Shown here one piece after another: positions 45,797-55,359 of a DNA stretch of 64,000 bases. Position 1 is the stretch's first letter; each line of letters starts with the position of its first letter. This DNA comes from Flavobacterium cutihirudinis. GTDB taxonomy: Bacteria; Bacteroidota; Bacteroidia; Flavobacteriales; Flavobacteriaceae. The position numbers were made by a program, and so were the translations under genes. The notes beneath the pieces are model-generated. The model made no database searches, was not told the origin of the DNA, and saw nothing but the letters and a program-made list of their open reading frames with translations. The stretch spans positions 248,001-312,000 of the forward strand of contig NZ_QRDQ01000010.1 in assembly GCF_003385895.1 (NCBI RefSeq), given 5' to 3'.

Positions 45797-48700
45797 ATGA
45801 AAAGTAAGATTATTTATTTTCTATTTTTCTTCTTTCCGATGCTGATGATGACGGCGCAGGAAAACGGAATAAAAGGAACGGTAATTTCGTCTGATGACGG
45901 AATGCCGCTTCCTGGAGCGACAGTAATTATTTCAGGAACAAATACAAGTTCAGTCACCGATTTTGATGGGAATTTTTCCTTCCCAAATGTTGCTCAAGAT
46001 GCTGTACTTGTAGTTTCTTTTATAGGATATGCCCCGCAATCGATTTCTGTTAAAGGGCAAAAATCAATCAATGTAACGCTAAAAGTTGACAACAATCAAT
46101 TGAATGAAGTTGTTGTAACGGGATATTCGAAACAAAAGAAAACGGATATTACAGGAGCCGTTGCCGTTGTGAACATGAAAGATGTTATGAAACAACCGGA
46201 ACCAAACCCAATCAAAGCTTTGCAGGGAAGAATTGCCGGAGTAAAAGTAACTTCAGACGGTTCGCCAAGCGGAGGAAATACAAAAGTGGTGATTCGTGGT
46301 GTTGGAACTTTGAACAACACGGATCCGCTTTACGTTATTGACGGAATGCCGACAAAATCTGGGATGCATGAATTAAATCCGAATGATATCGAAACTATTC
46401 AGGTTTTGAAAGATGCTTCTTCAGCAAGTATTTATGGTTCCAGAGCCTCAAACGGTGTGATTATCATTACAACCAAAAAAGGAAAAGAAGGCAAAATGAG
46501 AATCAATTTCAGTACCTATGCTTCCTTTTCTGATTATTCAAGAAAGTTAAATGTACTAAATGCGAACCAGTTTGGACAGGCACTTTGGCAGGCGAATATT
46601 AACGACGGTTTAAATCCGAATAATAACAATTTACGCTATCAGTTTGATTGGTCGGTAAATAATAATAAACCGCAATTGAACAAAGTTTTGGTTCCGGAAT
46701 ATTTAGATGCAGAACAAATCATAAAAGCATCAAATACAGATTGGTACGATGCAATTTCTCAAACCGGAGTTGCCAATTCTTATGATTTATCAGTTTCGAA
46801 TGCTTCTGATAAAGGAAATTATGTTTTTTCGCTAGGATATTATGGAAATGAAGGCGTTGTAAAAACAACAGATTTCGAAAGAATTTCTGCCCGAATGAAC
46901 AGTTCTTATAAATACTTTGATGGCAAATTAGTTATCGGGGAAAACTTCAGTTTAAATCGTACAAACGAAGTAACAGATCCTGGCGTTTTAGATCCTGCAT
47001 TGAGAGCTTTACCAATTATTCCGGTGCATACTGTAGACGGAATTGGTTGGGGAGGTCCGGTTGGAGGTATGAACGACAGACAAAATCCGGTTCGTCTTTT
47101 AGAATATAATAAAGATAACAAATACGATTATTTGCGCCTTTTTGGTAACGCTTACGCGGATTTGGAAATTATTAAAAATCTGCATATCAAAACCAGTTTC
47201 GGAATGGATTATGGTTTTTACAAAAAACGTACGTTACAAAGAAGCTACAAATCAGGTTATCTTCAAAATGATCAAACGTCTGTTACAATCGACCAATCGA
47301 TCAGCGATAAATGGACTTGGACAAATACAGCAATTTATAGCTTAAACTTTGGGAAAAGCAATCTGAATTTGATGGCGGGAACGGAAATGTATAAAGATAC
47401 TTATGATACAAACACGTTGCGTAAAAATGACTTTTTGATCGAAACGCCGGATTATATGTATCCGGATGCAGGAACGGGAGAATCTTTTACAAGCGGAACT
47501 TCGACTGTATATTCTTTGCTTTCTTATTTTGGAAAAGCAGATTACGAGTTTGATAATCGTTATTTGGTTTCGGCTACAATTCGTCGTGATGGTTCTTCTC
47601 GTTTTGGAAAAAACAATCAATTCGGAACATTTCCGGCAGTTTCAGCGGGATGGAGAATCAGCAATGAAAACTTCATTAAAAATAGTGCTCCTGTTTTTTC
47701 AGACTTGAAATTAAGAGCAGGCTGGGGACAAACCGGTAATCAGGAAATCAGCAATACGGCAGTTTACTCGCTTTATCTGGCAAGTTACGCAGGCGGAAGT
47801 CCAACTTGGGCAACGTCCTACGGAACCGCTTACGATATTGCAGGAAACGGAAACGGATTGCTTCCGTCTGGTTTTATCGCAACGCAATCAGGAAATGATG
47901 ATTTGAAATGGGAAACTACTACACAGACCAACATTGGTTTGGACTTTGGTTTATTCAAACAAAAATTAAGCGGATCGATAGATTATTATATCAAAAAAAC
48001 AGATGATATTTTGGTTTTACCGCCTTATTTAGGAGTTATTGGAGAAGGTGGAAACCGTTGGGTAAACGGAGCTTCTATGGAAAATAAAGGCTGGGAGTTT
48101 TCTTTAGGTTATCACGATGAAACTTCATTTGGATTGAAATATGATATTTCCGGAAACATTTCGGCAAACAAAAATAAGATTACACAATTGCCGGATGAAG
48201 TAAAAAACAATTACGGGGGCGATGGACTTGATGATAATATTTTAGGACGACCAATAAATTCGATGTACGGATATGTAACTGATGGATTATTTACAAGTCA
48301 GGATCAGGTAGACAACTCTGCAATTCAGGAAGGAAAAGGTCTTGGTAGAATTCGTTACAAAGACTTAAATGGTGACGGAACAATTACAGATAAAGACCGC
48401 ACGTGGATAGGAAATCCAAATCCGGGATTGTTGTACGGAATCAATTTAAACTTGTCTTATAAAAACTTTGATTTTACCACTTTTTGGGAAGGTGCAACAG
48501 ATGTTGATGTGATTAACAACACAAAATACCAAACTGATTTCTGGAGTGTTGATGATGTTGGGTCAAATAAAGGAACACGTTTGTTGAATGCCTGGTCTTT
48601 GGATAATCCAAATTCAACTATTCCGGCTTTGACAACAGTTGACAGAAATGCGGAATCAAGATTCTCAACTTATTATGTAGAAAACGGAAGTTATCTTAAA

Positions 48701-48901
48701 CTTAGAGTTTTACAGTTTGGCTACAGTCTGCCAAAAGATTTGCTGAAAAAATTAAGTATAGAAAGTTTTAGGTTTTATATCAGCGGTCAAAATTTATTGA
48801 TTATCGATGCGAAAAGCTTCACAGGAGTTGATCCGGAAAATGCAGGTTTTGGATATCCTCAGCCGACAACGTTTACTGCTGGTCTTAATTTTACTTTATA
48901 A
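45797..48901 (+). CDS. susC: SusC-like TonB-dependent transporter
   Basis: A 1034-residue SusC/RagA receptor. A signal peptide (about 1-22) leads to a carboxypeptidase-like regulatory domain (about 25-105), the SusC box LNEVVVTGYSKQKKTDITGAV, a plug (VIRGVGTLNNTDPLYVIDGM, SASIYGSRASNGVIIITT) and a large barrel ending in phenylalanine-threonine-leucine. It imports oligosaccharides with the SusD partner 15 bp downstream. The 181-bp gap upstream holds no exact -7 box; the AraC domain of the sensor would probably act there. Confidence 0.95.
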   Translation: MKSKIIYFLFFFFPMLMMTAQENGIKGTVISSDDGMPLPGATVIISGTNTSSVTDFDGNFSFPNVAQDAVLVVSFIGYAPQSISVKGQKSINVTLKVDNNQLNEVVVTGYSKQKKTDITGAVAVVNMKDVMKQPEPNPIKALQGRIAGVKVTSDGSPSGGNTKVVIRGVGTLNNTDPLYVIDGMPTKSGMHELNPNDIETIQVLKDASSASIYGSRASNGVIIITTKKGKEGKMRINFSTYASFSDYSRKLNVLNANQFGQALWQANINDGLNPNNNNLRYQFDWSVNNNKPQLNKVLVPEYLDAEQIIKASNTDWYDAISQTGVANSYDLSVSNASDKGNYVFSLGYYGNEGVVKTTDFERISARMNSSYKYFDGKLVIGENFSLNRTNEVTDPGVLDPALRALPIIPVHTVDGIGWGGPVGGMNDRQNPVRLLEYNKDNKYDYLRLFGNAYADLEIIKNLHIKTSFGMDYGFYKKRTLQRSYKSGYLQNDQTSVTIDQSISDKWTWTNTAIYSLNFGKSNLNLMAGTEMYKDTYDTNTLRKNDFLIETPDYMYPDAGTGESFTSGTSTVYSLLSYFGKADYEFDNRYLVSATIRRDGSSRFGKNNQFGTFPAVSAGWRISNENFIKNSAPVFSDLKLRAGWGQTGNQEISNTAVYSLYLASYAGGSPTWATSYGTAYDIAGNGNGLLPSGFIATQSGNDDLKWETTTQTNIGLDFGLFKQKLSGSIDYYIKKTDDILVLPPYLGVIGEGGNRWVNGASMENKGWEFSLGYHDETSFGLKYDISGNISANKNKITQLPDEVKNNYGGDGLDDNILGRPINSMYGYVTDGLFTSQDQVDNSAIQEGKGLGRIRYKDLNGDGTITDKDRTWIGNPNPGLLYGINLNLSYKNFDFTTFWEGATDVDVINNTKYQTDFWSVDDVGSNKGTRLLNAWSLDNPNSTIPALTTVDRNAESRFSTYYVENGSYLKLRVLQFGYSLPKDLLKKLSIESFRFYISGQNLLIIDAKSFTGVDPENAGFGYPQPTTFTAGLNFTL

Positions 48902-48916
48902 TAAAAGATTAAAAAA

Positions 48917-50608
48917 ATGAAAAAAATACTATATATAGCAGGATTTGCAGTGATGGGTTTCTTCGCTTCCTGTTCCGATTTTTTAGAAAATGATCCGCGT
49001 GGTGTGTTGTCAGAAGAAGATATTGTTACACCGCAGTCGGTTGAAGGATTTATGAATGCAGCTTATGCACAGTTAGGAAATGATCACTACGATTCTCCGT
49101 ACAGTTTATGGCCGTTTGGGAATGTTCGTTCTGATGATGCTTACAAAGGCGGAAGCGGTACAAATGATATTCAGGATTTTCACTTTTTTGAAGTTTCAAA
49201 TAATATCCGTCCGGATTTTGGAGAATTGGATAGTTTCTGGTACATCAGCTATGTTGGTGTTTCAAGAGCCAATAAAGCATTGAAAGCTTTAGAACAAATC
49301 TCAGAAGCAGATTATCCGTTGAAGAAAACACGAATGGCAGAAATGCGTTTTTTAAGAGGGCATTTTTACTTTATGCTGAAAATCATGTTCAGAAATGTGC
49401 CTTATATTACCGAAGATGTTCCGGTTGAAGATTATAAAACGATTTCAAACAAAGCACTTTCAAACGAAGAACTTTGGACTAAAATTGCAGAAGATTTTCA
49501 GGCTGCAGCCGAAAATTTACCAGACGCACAGCCAGAAGTAGGACGTGCTAATAAAAAAGCGGCTTATGCTTATTTGGCAAAAACAAGATTGTATCAGGCG
49601 TACACTCAGGATGAAACATTCAAAGTTACAGGAATTAGTCAACAGCACTTACAGGAAGTAATTGCAGCAACAGATAAAGTAATTGGAAAAGCTTCTTTAG
49701 AACCTGACTTTGCCAACAATTTCTTGCCTGGAACTTACGAAAATGGACCGGAAGCTATTTTCTCGATTCAGTTTTCTGATAACGACGGAACGCTTTACGG
49801 AAGATTGAATTTCTCAGATGTTCTTTCTACGCCACAAGGTTTAGGTTGTTGTGATTTTCATAAACCAAGTCAAAATTTAGTGAATGCTTTTAAAACCGGA
49901 GCAAATGGTTTGCCTGAGTTTGATACGTACAACAATGAAGATTTTGATTATAAAAATATTGATGCCAATACAGTTGATCCAAGATTGTATCATACCGTTG
50001 CAATGCCAGGCTTGCCTTATAAATATGACCCAGAATTTCTATATGTTGAAGCTTGGGTACGATCTCCGGGAACGTATGGTTATTTTGCTTCTTTAAAAGA
50101 AAACGTTGCCCCAAATTGCAGCTGTGTTGTAAATATTGATCCGTTTTACGGAAATTCAAAAAACAGAATTCAGATTCGTTATGCCGATGTGATTTTGATG
50201 CGTGCCGAAGCTTTGATTGAATTAGGAAGACAATCTGAAGCTTTGCCGTTAATCAATGAAATTAGAGAAAGAGCGGCGCAAAGTACAGGAAGATTGCCTT
50301 ATGTGAGTAACTTCAAAATCAATACTTATGTGGACGGAAGCAATTGCAACTGGACACAGGATTTTGCCCGTAAAGCGTTGCGTTGGGAACGTCGTTTAGA
50401 ATTGGCAATGGAAGGAAGCCGATTCTTCGATCTTGTTCGTTGGGGAATTACAGATCAGGTTATGAATGATTTTTATGCAAAAGAAAAAACAAAACGTACC
50501 TATTATCAGGATGCTTTTTTTGATGCGCATAAAGAGGAGTATTGTCCAATTCCGTTGAAGCAAATTAATTTCAGTCAGGGATTGTACAAACAGAATCCAG
50601 GTTATTAA
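48917..50608 (+). CDS. susD: SusD-like glycan-binding lipoprotein
   Basis: A 563-residue RagB/SusD lipoprotein with cysteine at 19 (MGFFASCSDFLE). The N-terminal TPR-rich half shows EMRFLRGHFYFMLKIMFRNV, and the C-terminal family block RKALRWERRLELAMEGSRFFDLVRWG is intact (split: RWERRLELAMEGSRFFDLVR). It captures fructan oligosaccharides at the surface for SusC. The pair and following lipoproteins form one operon. Confidence 0.95.
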   Translation: MKKILYIAGFAVMGFFASCSDFLENDPRGVLSEEDIVTPQSVEGFMNAAYAQLGNDHYDSPYSLWPFGNVRSDDAYKGGSGTNDIQDFHFFEVSNNIRPDFGELDSFWYISYVGVSRANKALKALEQISEADYPLKKTRMAEMRFLRGHFYFMLKIMFRNVPYITEDVPVEDYKTISNKALSNEELWTKIAEDFQAAAENLPDAQPEVGRANKKAAYAYLAKTRLYQAYTQDETFKVTGISQQHLQEVIAATDKVIGKASLEPDFANNFLPGTYENGPEAIFSIQFSDNDGTLYGRLNFSDVLSTPQGLGCCDFHKPSQNLVNAFKTGANGLPEFDTYNNEDFDYKNIDANTVDPRLYHTVAMPGLPYKYDPEFLYVEAWVRSPGTYGYFASLKENVAPNCSCVVNIDPFYGNSKNRIQIRYADVILMRAEALIELGRQSEALPLINEIRERAAQSTGRLPYVSNFKINTYVDGSNCNWTQDFARKALRWERRLELAMEGSRFFDLVRWGITDQVMNDFYAKEKTKRTYYQDAFFDAHKEEYCPIPLKQINFSQGLYKQNPGY

Positions 50609-50626
50609 TCTTTAAAAATCAGCAAT

Positions 50627-52024
50627 ATGAAAAAAGCTTTAAATAAATATTGGACCAAAGTGTCTATAGTATTGGCAATGATTTTTATGATTACTGCCTG
50701 TGAAAATAGTTTTGAAACTGGTGGATTTGATGTGAGTTCGCCTTCAAATGTACTTTCATTCAAATTAAACGGAGTTTCAGGAAGCATTGATCAGACAACA
50801 GGAAAAATTACTGTTGTAATGCCTTATGGATCTGACATAACTGCTATAAAACCGGAAGTTGTTTTTGTTGATGGCGCAACATCAAATCCGGAATTAAATT
50901 CGGCTATGAATTTTACAAATCCGGTAAAATTCAGAGTGGTTAACGGTAATTTATATAAAGATTATACCGTAACAACAACTGTTTTGAGTCCGATTAAGAG
51001 TTTTACAATTAATGGCGTTGCCGCAACGGTAAACGACATTAGCAAAACCATTAATATGACGCTTCCTGAAAATACGGATTTGACAGCGCTTAAACCTGTA
51101 ATTGAAGTTACAACGGGTGTTACAATTTCACCAGCTTCAGGAGCAACAGTTGATTTTACAAATGCAGTTACTTTTGTAATAACATCAAATGGAAAAAGCG
51201 TTAATTATACAGCAAATGTTGGAGTTCCGGTTACGGGATTAACTGTTGCATTTTTAGGAACTGCCGCTACAAGATCAGGAATTACAAATATGGATGAAGT
51301 TACGGCTTCAAACTGGTTGTTTGATAACTTCCCGGGCGCTAAATACATTTCTTTCGAAAGTATACAAAATGGTGCCGATTTACGTGATATCGACGTCATT
51401 TGGTGGCATTTTGATTCGGCTGCAAATTTACCTTCTGTGGCTTACAATCCTGCGGTTACCAATGCATTGAAAAATTTCAGAACAAATGGAGGAAACTTGC
51501 TTTTGACTTCTTTTGCTTCGCAATATGTTGATGCTTTAGGAATTGTTCCGTCAGGAAAAGGACCAAATAATGTTTTTGGTGATTTCCCTCCAAACGGATT
51601 TGTAGACGGAAATTCATGGGGAATGTCATTCGTTGGTCACGAAGGTCATCCAATTTTCCAAGGCTTAACCACTTTTGAAGCAGGAAAAGCCAATTTATTA
51701 CAAAGCGGAACTTTCAGATTAAATCATACAGCTTGGTGGTTTTTACCGGAATGGGGAGGTTACAATAATGGAGAAGGCTGGAGAAACCAAACAGGAGGAA
51801 CCAATCTGGCAAGTGAAGCCTGGGATAATGAACTTAACGGAAGAGTAACCATTGCAGAATTTCCAAATACAAGTACAAATAAAAATGTAATTGTTATTTC
51901 TATGGGAGCTTACGATTGGTACAATGAAGCCAATAGCAGCGGAGTGCCAAGTCAGGCAAACGAGTTTATTACAAATATCAAACTGCTGACACAAAACAGT
52001 ATCAATTATCTAGCGGCAAAATAA
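50627..52024 (+). CDS. Surface lipoprotein with two DUF5018-like repeats and DUF4960
   Basis: A 465-residue lipoprotein (cysteine at 25, MITAC). Residues about 40-115 and 118-195 are two tandem Ig-like modules (VLSFKLNGVSGSIDQTTGKI and IKSFTINGVAATVNDISKTI), like DUF5018. The rest (about 200-465) looks like DUF4960, with ASNWLFDNFPGAKYISFESI, IDVIWWHFDS and NLLLTSFASQYVDALG. Several exposed Trp (HTAWWFLPEWGGY) suit carbohydrate binding. It takes the SusE/F position 18 bp after SusD. A fructan-binding role is inference. Confidence 0.82.
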   Translation: MKKALNKYWTKVSIVLAMIFMITACENSFETGGFDVSSPSNVLSFKLNGVSGSIDQTTGKITVVMPYGSDITAIKPEVVFVDGATSNPELNSAMNFTNPVKFRVVNGNLYKDYTVTTTVLSPIKSFTINGVAATVNDISKTINMTLPENTDLTALKPVIEVTTGVTISPASGATVDFTNAVTFVITSNGKSVNYTANVGVPVTGLTVAFLGTAATRSGITNMDEVTASNWLFDNFPGAKYISFESIQNGADLRDIDVIWWHFDSAANLPSVAYNPAVTNALKNFRTNGGNLLLTSFASQYVDALGIVPSGKGPNNVFGDFPPNGFVDGNSWGMSFVGHEGHPIFQGLTTFEAGKANLLQSGTFRLNHTAWWFLPEWGGYNNGEGWRNQTGGTNLASEAWDNELNGRVTIAEFPNTSTNKNVIVISMGAYDWYNEANSSGVPSQANEFITNIKLLTQNSINYLAAK

Positions 52025-52045
52025 ATCACCTTGAATTTAATTAAA

Positions 52046-53602
52046 ATGAAATATAGAAATATAATCACAATCGCTTCGGTTTTCTTTTCGCTGATTTCTT
52101 GTAGTCAGGATGAAACGTATATTGGAGGTTCGATTTCGGGAGGGAATTCTGAAATAACAAGTGTTTTTCCTGTTCCGCCGGCGCAATGGATGGGCACAAA
52201 TGATCCCTATTACAGTGCGGGTTATACGGGAGATATTATGCCTTTTTTCGATAACGGAAAATTCCATATCTACTTTCTGCATGATGCGCAGAATAAACCT
52301 GCCGGAAAAGGATTTCATGATATTCATGAATACCAGAGTACAGATTTGGCACATTTTACTTATGAAGGTCAAACTATTCCGTATGGTGCAACCTTAGAAC
52401 CTGATTTTGCTATTGGCACAGGATCAGTTGTCAAAGTGGGTAATCTTTATTACTTTTATTATACAGGGCACAATGAAAATCCTGCTTTTGTTCAGTCGAA
52501 TGCGAGAGAAAGTGTTTTATGCGCAACCAGCAGCGATTTGAAAAAATGGACTAAAGTTCCGTCTTTTAAGATTACAGCTCCGGCGGGATATTACAATTAT
52601 GATTTCAGAGATCCGCATGTGTTTTATAATGATGAATTGAAAAAATATTCAATGTTAGTAAGCACACAGACAGAACCTGGAAGAAAAGCCGTTTTGTTGC
52701 ATTTTACAAGTGCAGATCCTGCATCAGGAAAATGGGATGTTGAAGTTCCAATTTATACAACGACGTCTGAGGATAATTATCTGATGATGGAATGTGCGGA
52801 TATTTTTAAAATGGGAAGCAATTGGTATTTAATTTTTTCTGAGAATTGGAGTGGTAATAAAGGAACACATTACAGAATTTCATCGTCTATAAACGGTCCT
52901 TGGACAAAACCGGAAAATGACAGAATTGACGGAGAATACTTTTACGCAGGAAAAACAGCTTCTGACGGAAACAAAAGATATGTTTTTGGATGGAATGCCA
53001 GAAAAACGCCTGAGAATGATTTAGGAAATAAAGATTGGGCTGGGAATATGGTTATTCATGAATTGATTCAGAATTCAGATGGTACTTTAGGAACGCAATC
53101 ACCGAAATCGGTTAAGGATTTATTTTCGAAAAAGAATGCTACTGCAGAAGTAGATGCCATTTCATCTAATGCAACAGCCAATAACGGAACCTATTCTTTA
53201 TCCGGAGAAACAGAAAAAGCAATGGTTACTTTTAAAAGCGTTGGAAAGAAAGTCAAAATAAAAGCCGAAGTCACTTTAGCGAAAGCATCAGGAACAACCG
53301 GATTTGTTTTTCATACCAATGATACAGGAAGTTATTATAAAGTGGTTTTGGATATTGCTAATGGTAAAATAAGCGGTTATAATTCGGCTTCACAGGAAGT
53401 AACACGTTTGCCATTTGCACTTCAGACGAATGTAAAATATGATGTTGAAATAATTGCTGAAGGAAGTGTTGTCGTAGTTTACATTAACGGAAAAGTAGCG
53501 CTCACCAACCGCATTTACGGAAGAGACAAAAATAAATGGGGTTTAATTGCTGAAGGACAAACGAGCACAATCTCAAATCTTCAGATAACGCAACCTGAAT
53601 AA
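52046..53602 (+). CDS. GH32-like lipoprotein, surface (endo-type candidate)
   Basis: The ATG at 52046 is preferred over an in-frame TTG at 52031: it starts a lipoprotein signal with cysteine at 19 (FFSLISCSQDE). The 518-residue product is GH32-like: FRDPHVF holds Asp189 and MECADIFKM holds Glu249, matching the transition-state and acid/base residues. The usual WMNDPNG is not present; instead YTGDIMPFFDNGKFHIYFL places Asp63 as probable nucleophile, while WMGTNDPYY is a decoy-like relic. A C-terminal beta-sandwich (about 375-518) ends in STISNLQIT. As a lipidated enzyme after SusD it may cut levan or inulin at the surface. Confidence 0.85.
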   Translation: MKYRNIITIASVFFSLISCSQDETYIGGSISGGNSEITSVFPVPPAQWMGTNDPYYSAGYTGDIMPFFDNGKFHIYFLHDAQNKPAGKGFHDIHEYQSTDLAHFTYEGQTIPYGATLEPDFAIGTGSVVKVGNLYYFYYTGHNENPAFVQSNARESVLCATSSDLKKWTKVPSFKITAPAGYYNYDFRDPHVFYNDELKKYSMLVSTQTEPGRKAVLLHFTSADPASGKWDVEVPIYTTTSEDNYLMMECADIFKMGSNWYLIFSENWSGNKGTHYRISSSINGPWTKPENDRIDGEYFYAGKTASDGNKRYVFGWNARKTPENDLGNKDWAGNMVIHELIQNSDGTLGTQSPKSVKDLFSKKNATAEVDAISSNATANNGTYSLSGETEKAMVTFKSVGKKVKIKAEVTLAKASGTTGFVFHTNDTGSYYKVVLDIANGKISGYNSASQEVTRLPFALQTNVKYDVEIIAEGSVVVVYINGKVALTNRIYGRDKNKWGLIAEGQTSTISNLQITQPE

Positions 53603-53626
53603 AAACTAATAATAAAATATTTTAGA

Positions 53627-54532
53627 ATGAATAACGGAAAAAACCTTAAGGCGGTGGCATACGGAGAGGTACTTTGGGATGTTTTTGCCAATGAAAAAAA
53701 GATTGGTGGAGCACCATTGAATGTTGCCTTGCGCATGAAAACGCTGGGTTGCGAAGTGGCCATGATTAGCTGTGTAGGAAATGATGAAGACGGAAAAGCA
53801 ATAAAAAATCAAGTGAAACAACTGGGACTTGAAACGGATACAATCGTAATTTCAGAAGATTTCCCGACTGGTTTGGTTAACGTGACCTTAAATGAGCGCG
53901 GATCGGCAACTTATGAAATCAGTTATCCGTCTGCCTGGGATAAAATTGAATTGAATGATTTAGCAAAAGCAACAGTAAAAACTGCTGATGTATTGATCTA
54001 TGGAAGTTTGGTTTGTCGTGACAATGTTTCAAGAAATGCTTTAGAAGAATTGCTTCAATATGATGTTTATAAGGTATTTGATGTAAATTTAAGAAAACCA
54101 CATTATACGTATGAAATCCTGAACCAGCTTATGCAATCGGCTGATTTTATAAAGTTTAACGATGAAGAATTGCTTGAAATTGCAAAAGCGATGAATTCTC
54201 CTTTTGAAAGCCTGGAAGAAAATATGGCTTTCATTGAAGAAAAAACAAAAGCTACTGCAATGTGTGTAACAAAAGGTAAACACGGTGCTTTATTATTGTG
54301 GGAAGGAAAAATCTACGAAAACGGCGGTTATCCAATTGAAGTTGCAGATACCGTTGGCGCCGGAGACTCATTTCTTGCCGCTTTGATCACTTCATTATTA
54401 ACCGGAAAAGAACCTCAGAATTCAATTGATTTTGCCTGTGCAGTAGGCGCTCTTGTTGCTGAAGCGCCTGGTGCGAATCCGGAAGTTCCAAATTCTAAAA
54501 TTGAAAATTTAATGGCTAGAGTTAGAGTTTAA
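53627..54532 (+). CDS. PfkB-family fructokinase
   Basis: A 301-residue cytoplasmic sugar kinase. The C-terminal PfkB motif VADTVGAGDSFLAALITSLL carries the catalytic Asp, and the N-terminal YGEVLWDVFANEKKIGGAPL block binds sugar. It phosphorylates fructose to fructose 6-phosphate. It is 24 bp after the GH32 lipoprotein gene and closes the fructan operon. Confidence 0.92.
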   Translation: MNNGKNLKAVAYGEVLWDVFANEKKIGGAPLNVALRMKTLGCEVAMISCVGNDEDGKAIKNQVKQLGLETDTIVISEDFPTGLVNVTLNERGSATYEISYPSAWDKIELNDLAKATVKTADVLIYGSLVCRDNVSRNALEELLQYDVYKVFDVNLRKPHYTYEILNQLMQSADFIKFNDEELLEIAKAMNSPFESLEENMAFIEEKTKATAMCVTKGKHGALLLWEGKIYENGGYPIEVADTVGAGDSFLAALITSLLTGKEPQNSIDFACAVGALVAEAPGANPEVPNSKIENLMARVRV

Positions 54533-54553
54533 TTTTTGTCTTAATAGTTAGTT

Positions 54554-54590
54554 GCCCTTAAGAAGTATTAATTTCTTAAGGGCTCTTTTT
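54554..54590 (+). terminator. Terminator of the fructan operon
   Basis: GCCCTTAAGAA (54554-54564) pairs with TTCTTAAGGGC (54573-54583), followed by a T run. Confidence 0.88.
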
Positions 54591-54607
54591 ATATTCATTT
54601 TTTATTT

Positions 54608-54645
54608 AATCAACTTTTTTAATCAAATGATTAAAAAAGTTGATT
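54608..54645. promoter_or_regulatory. 38-bp perfect palindrome, likely TetR operator
   Basis: AATCAACTTTTTTAATCA (54608-54625) is the exact complement of 54628-54645, 2-nt centre. It lies just upstream of the -7 box TATATTTG (54665-54672), and its right arm covers the -33 zone, ahead of a TetR-led efflux operon. It could also pair as RNA, but no T-run follows. Confidence 0.75.
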
Positions 54646-54664
54646 AATGAATTGAATTAATTTT

Positions 54665-54672
54665 TATATTTG
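54665..54672 (+). promoter_or_regulatory. -7 box of the efflux operon
   Basis: TATATTTG fits TAnnTTTG, 17 bp before the ATG at 54690. Confidence 0.65.
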
Positions 54673-54689
54673 CCTATAAATTATTCAAA

Positions 54690-55319
54690 ATGAAGGTGTC
54701 AGAGTCAAAAAAGAAGGATGCTTCTACAGAAGAAAAGATAAAAACTGCAGCAAAAACGGTGTTTTATAAAAAGGGTTTTACAGCAACCAGAACCAGAGAT
54801 ATTGCAGAAGAAGCGGGTTTGAATCTTGCGTTGCTCAATTACTACTTTAGAAGTAAAGCGAAACTGTTCGAAATTATAATGACAGAAACTTTCGTAGGTT
54901 TTATTGATAGTATTAAAGTAATTCTGAATGATGAAAAAACATCATTAGAACAAAAAGTTGAAATTATAGCAGAACGATATATCGATTTTATCATTAAAGA
55001 ACCTGAAATTCCAGTTTTCATTCTGACCGAAATTCGAAATAATCCGGAAGGTCTTTTAAAAAGGCTGCCAATAAGAGAAATTATAAATGAATCGGTTTTT
55101 ATTAAGCAGTTTTTGACTGCGGTAGAAAAAAAGGAAATTACAGAATCCAATCCGTTACATTTTTTAATGAATATTTTGGGATTGGTTGTCTTTCCGTTTA
55201 TCGCCAAACCAATTATTATGGGAAGTAGAAATCTAGAAACGGAAGCTTTTAATGATTTGATGCGGGAACGTAAAAAGAAAATTCCAATTTGGATTAAGGC
55301 GATGTTTACTGTTGCTTAA
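54690..55319 (+). CDS. TetR-family regulator of the efflux operon
   Basis: A 209-residue TetR protein. The HTH (about 15-60) includes FYKKGFTATRTRDIAEEAGL and LALLNYYFRSKAKLFEIIM. The C-terminal half is a helical ligand domain, with FLMNILGLVVFPFIAKPIIM. It is the first gene of a run TetR-TolC-HlyD-ABC-ABC-permease-permease, all plus strand, and sits right after the 38-bp palindrome, so autorepression is likely. Confidence 0.9.
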   Translation: MKVSESKKKDASTEEKIKTAAKTVFYKKGFTATRTRDIAEEAGLNLALLNYYFRSKAKLFEIIMTETFVGFIDSIKVILNDEKTSLEQKVEIIAERYIDFIIKEPEIPVFILTEIRNNPEGLLKRLPIREIINESVFIKQFLTAVEKKEITESNPLHFLMNILGLVVFPFIAKPIIMGSRNLETEAFNDLMRERKKKIPIWIKAMFTVA

Positions 55320-55359
55320 GTTGTGTTTTAATGAAGTCGAAAGTAATTTTATAGAACAA

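Noticed and set aside
55312..55359. TTG start for the TolC gene overlapping tetR
   Set aside because: The upstream lead is not a signal peptide; the ATG at 55360 gives a proper one.
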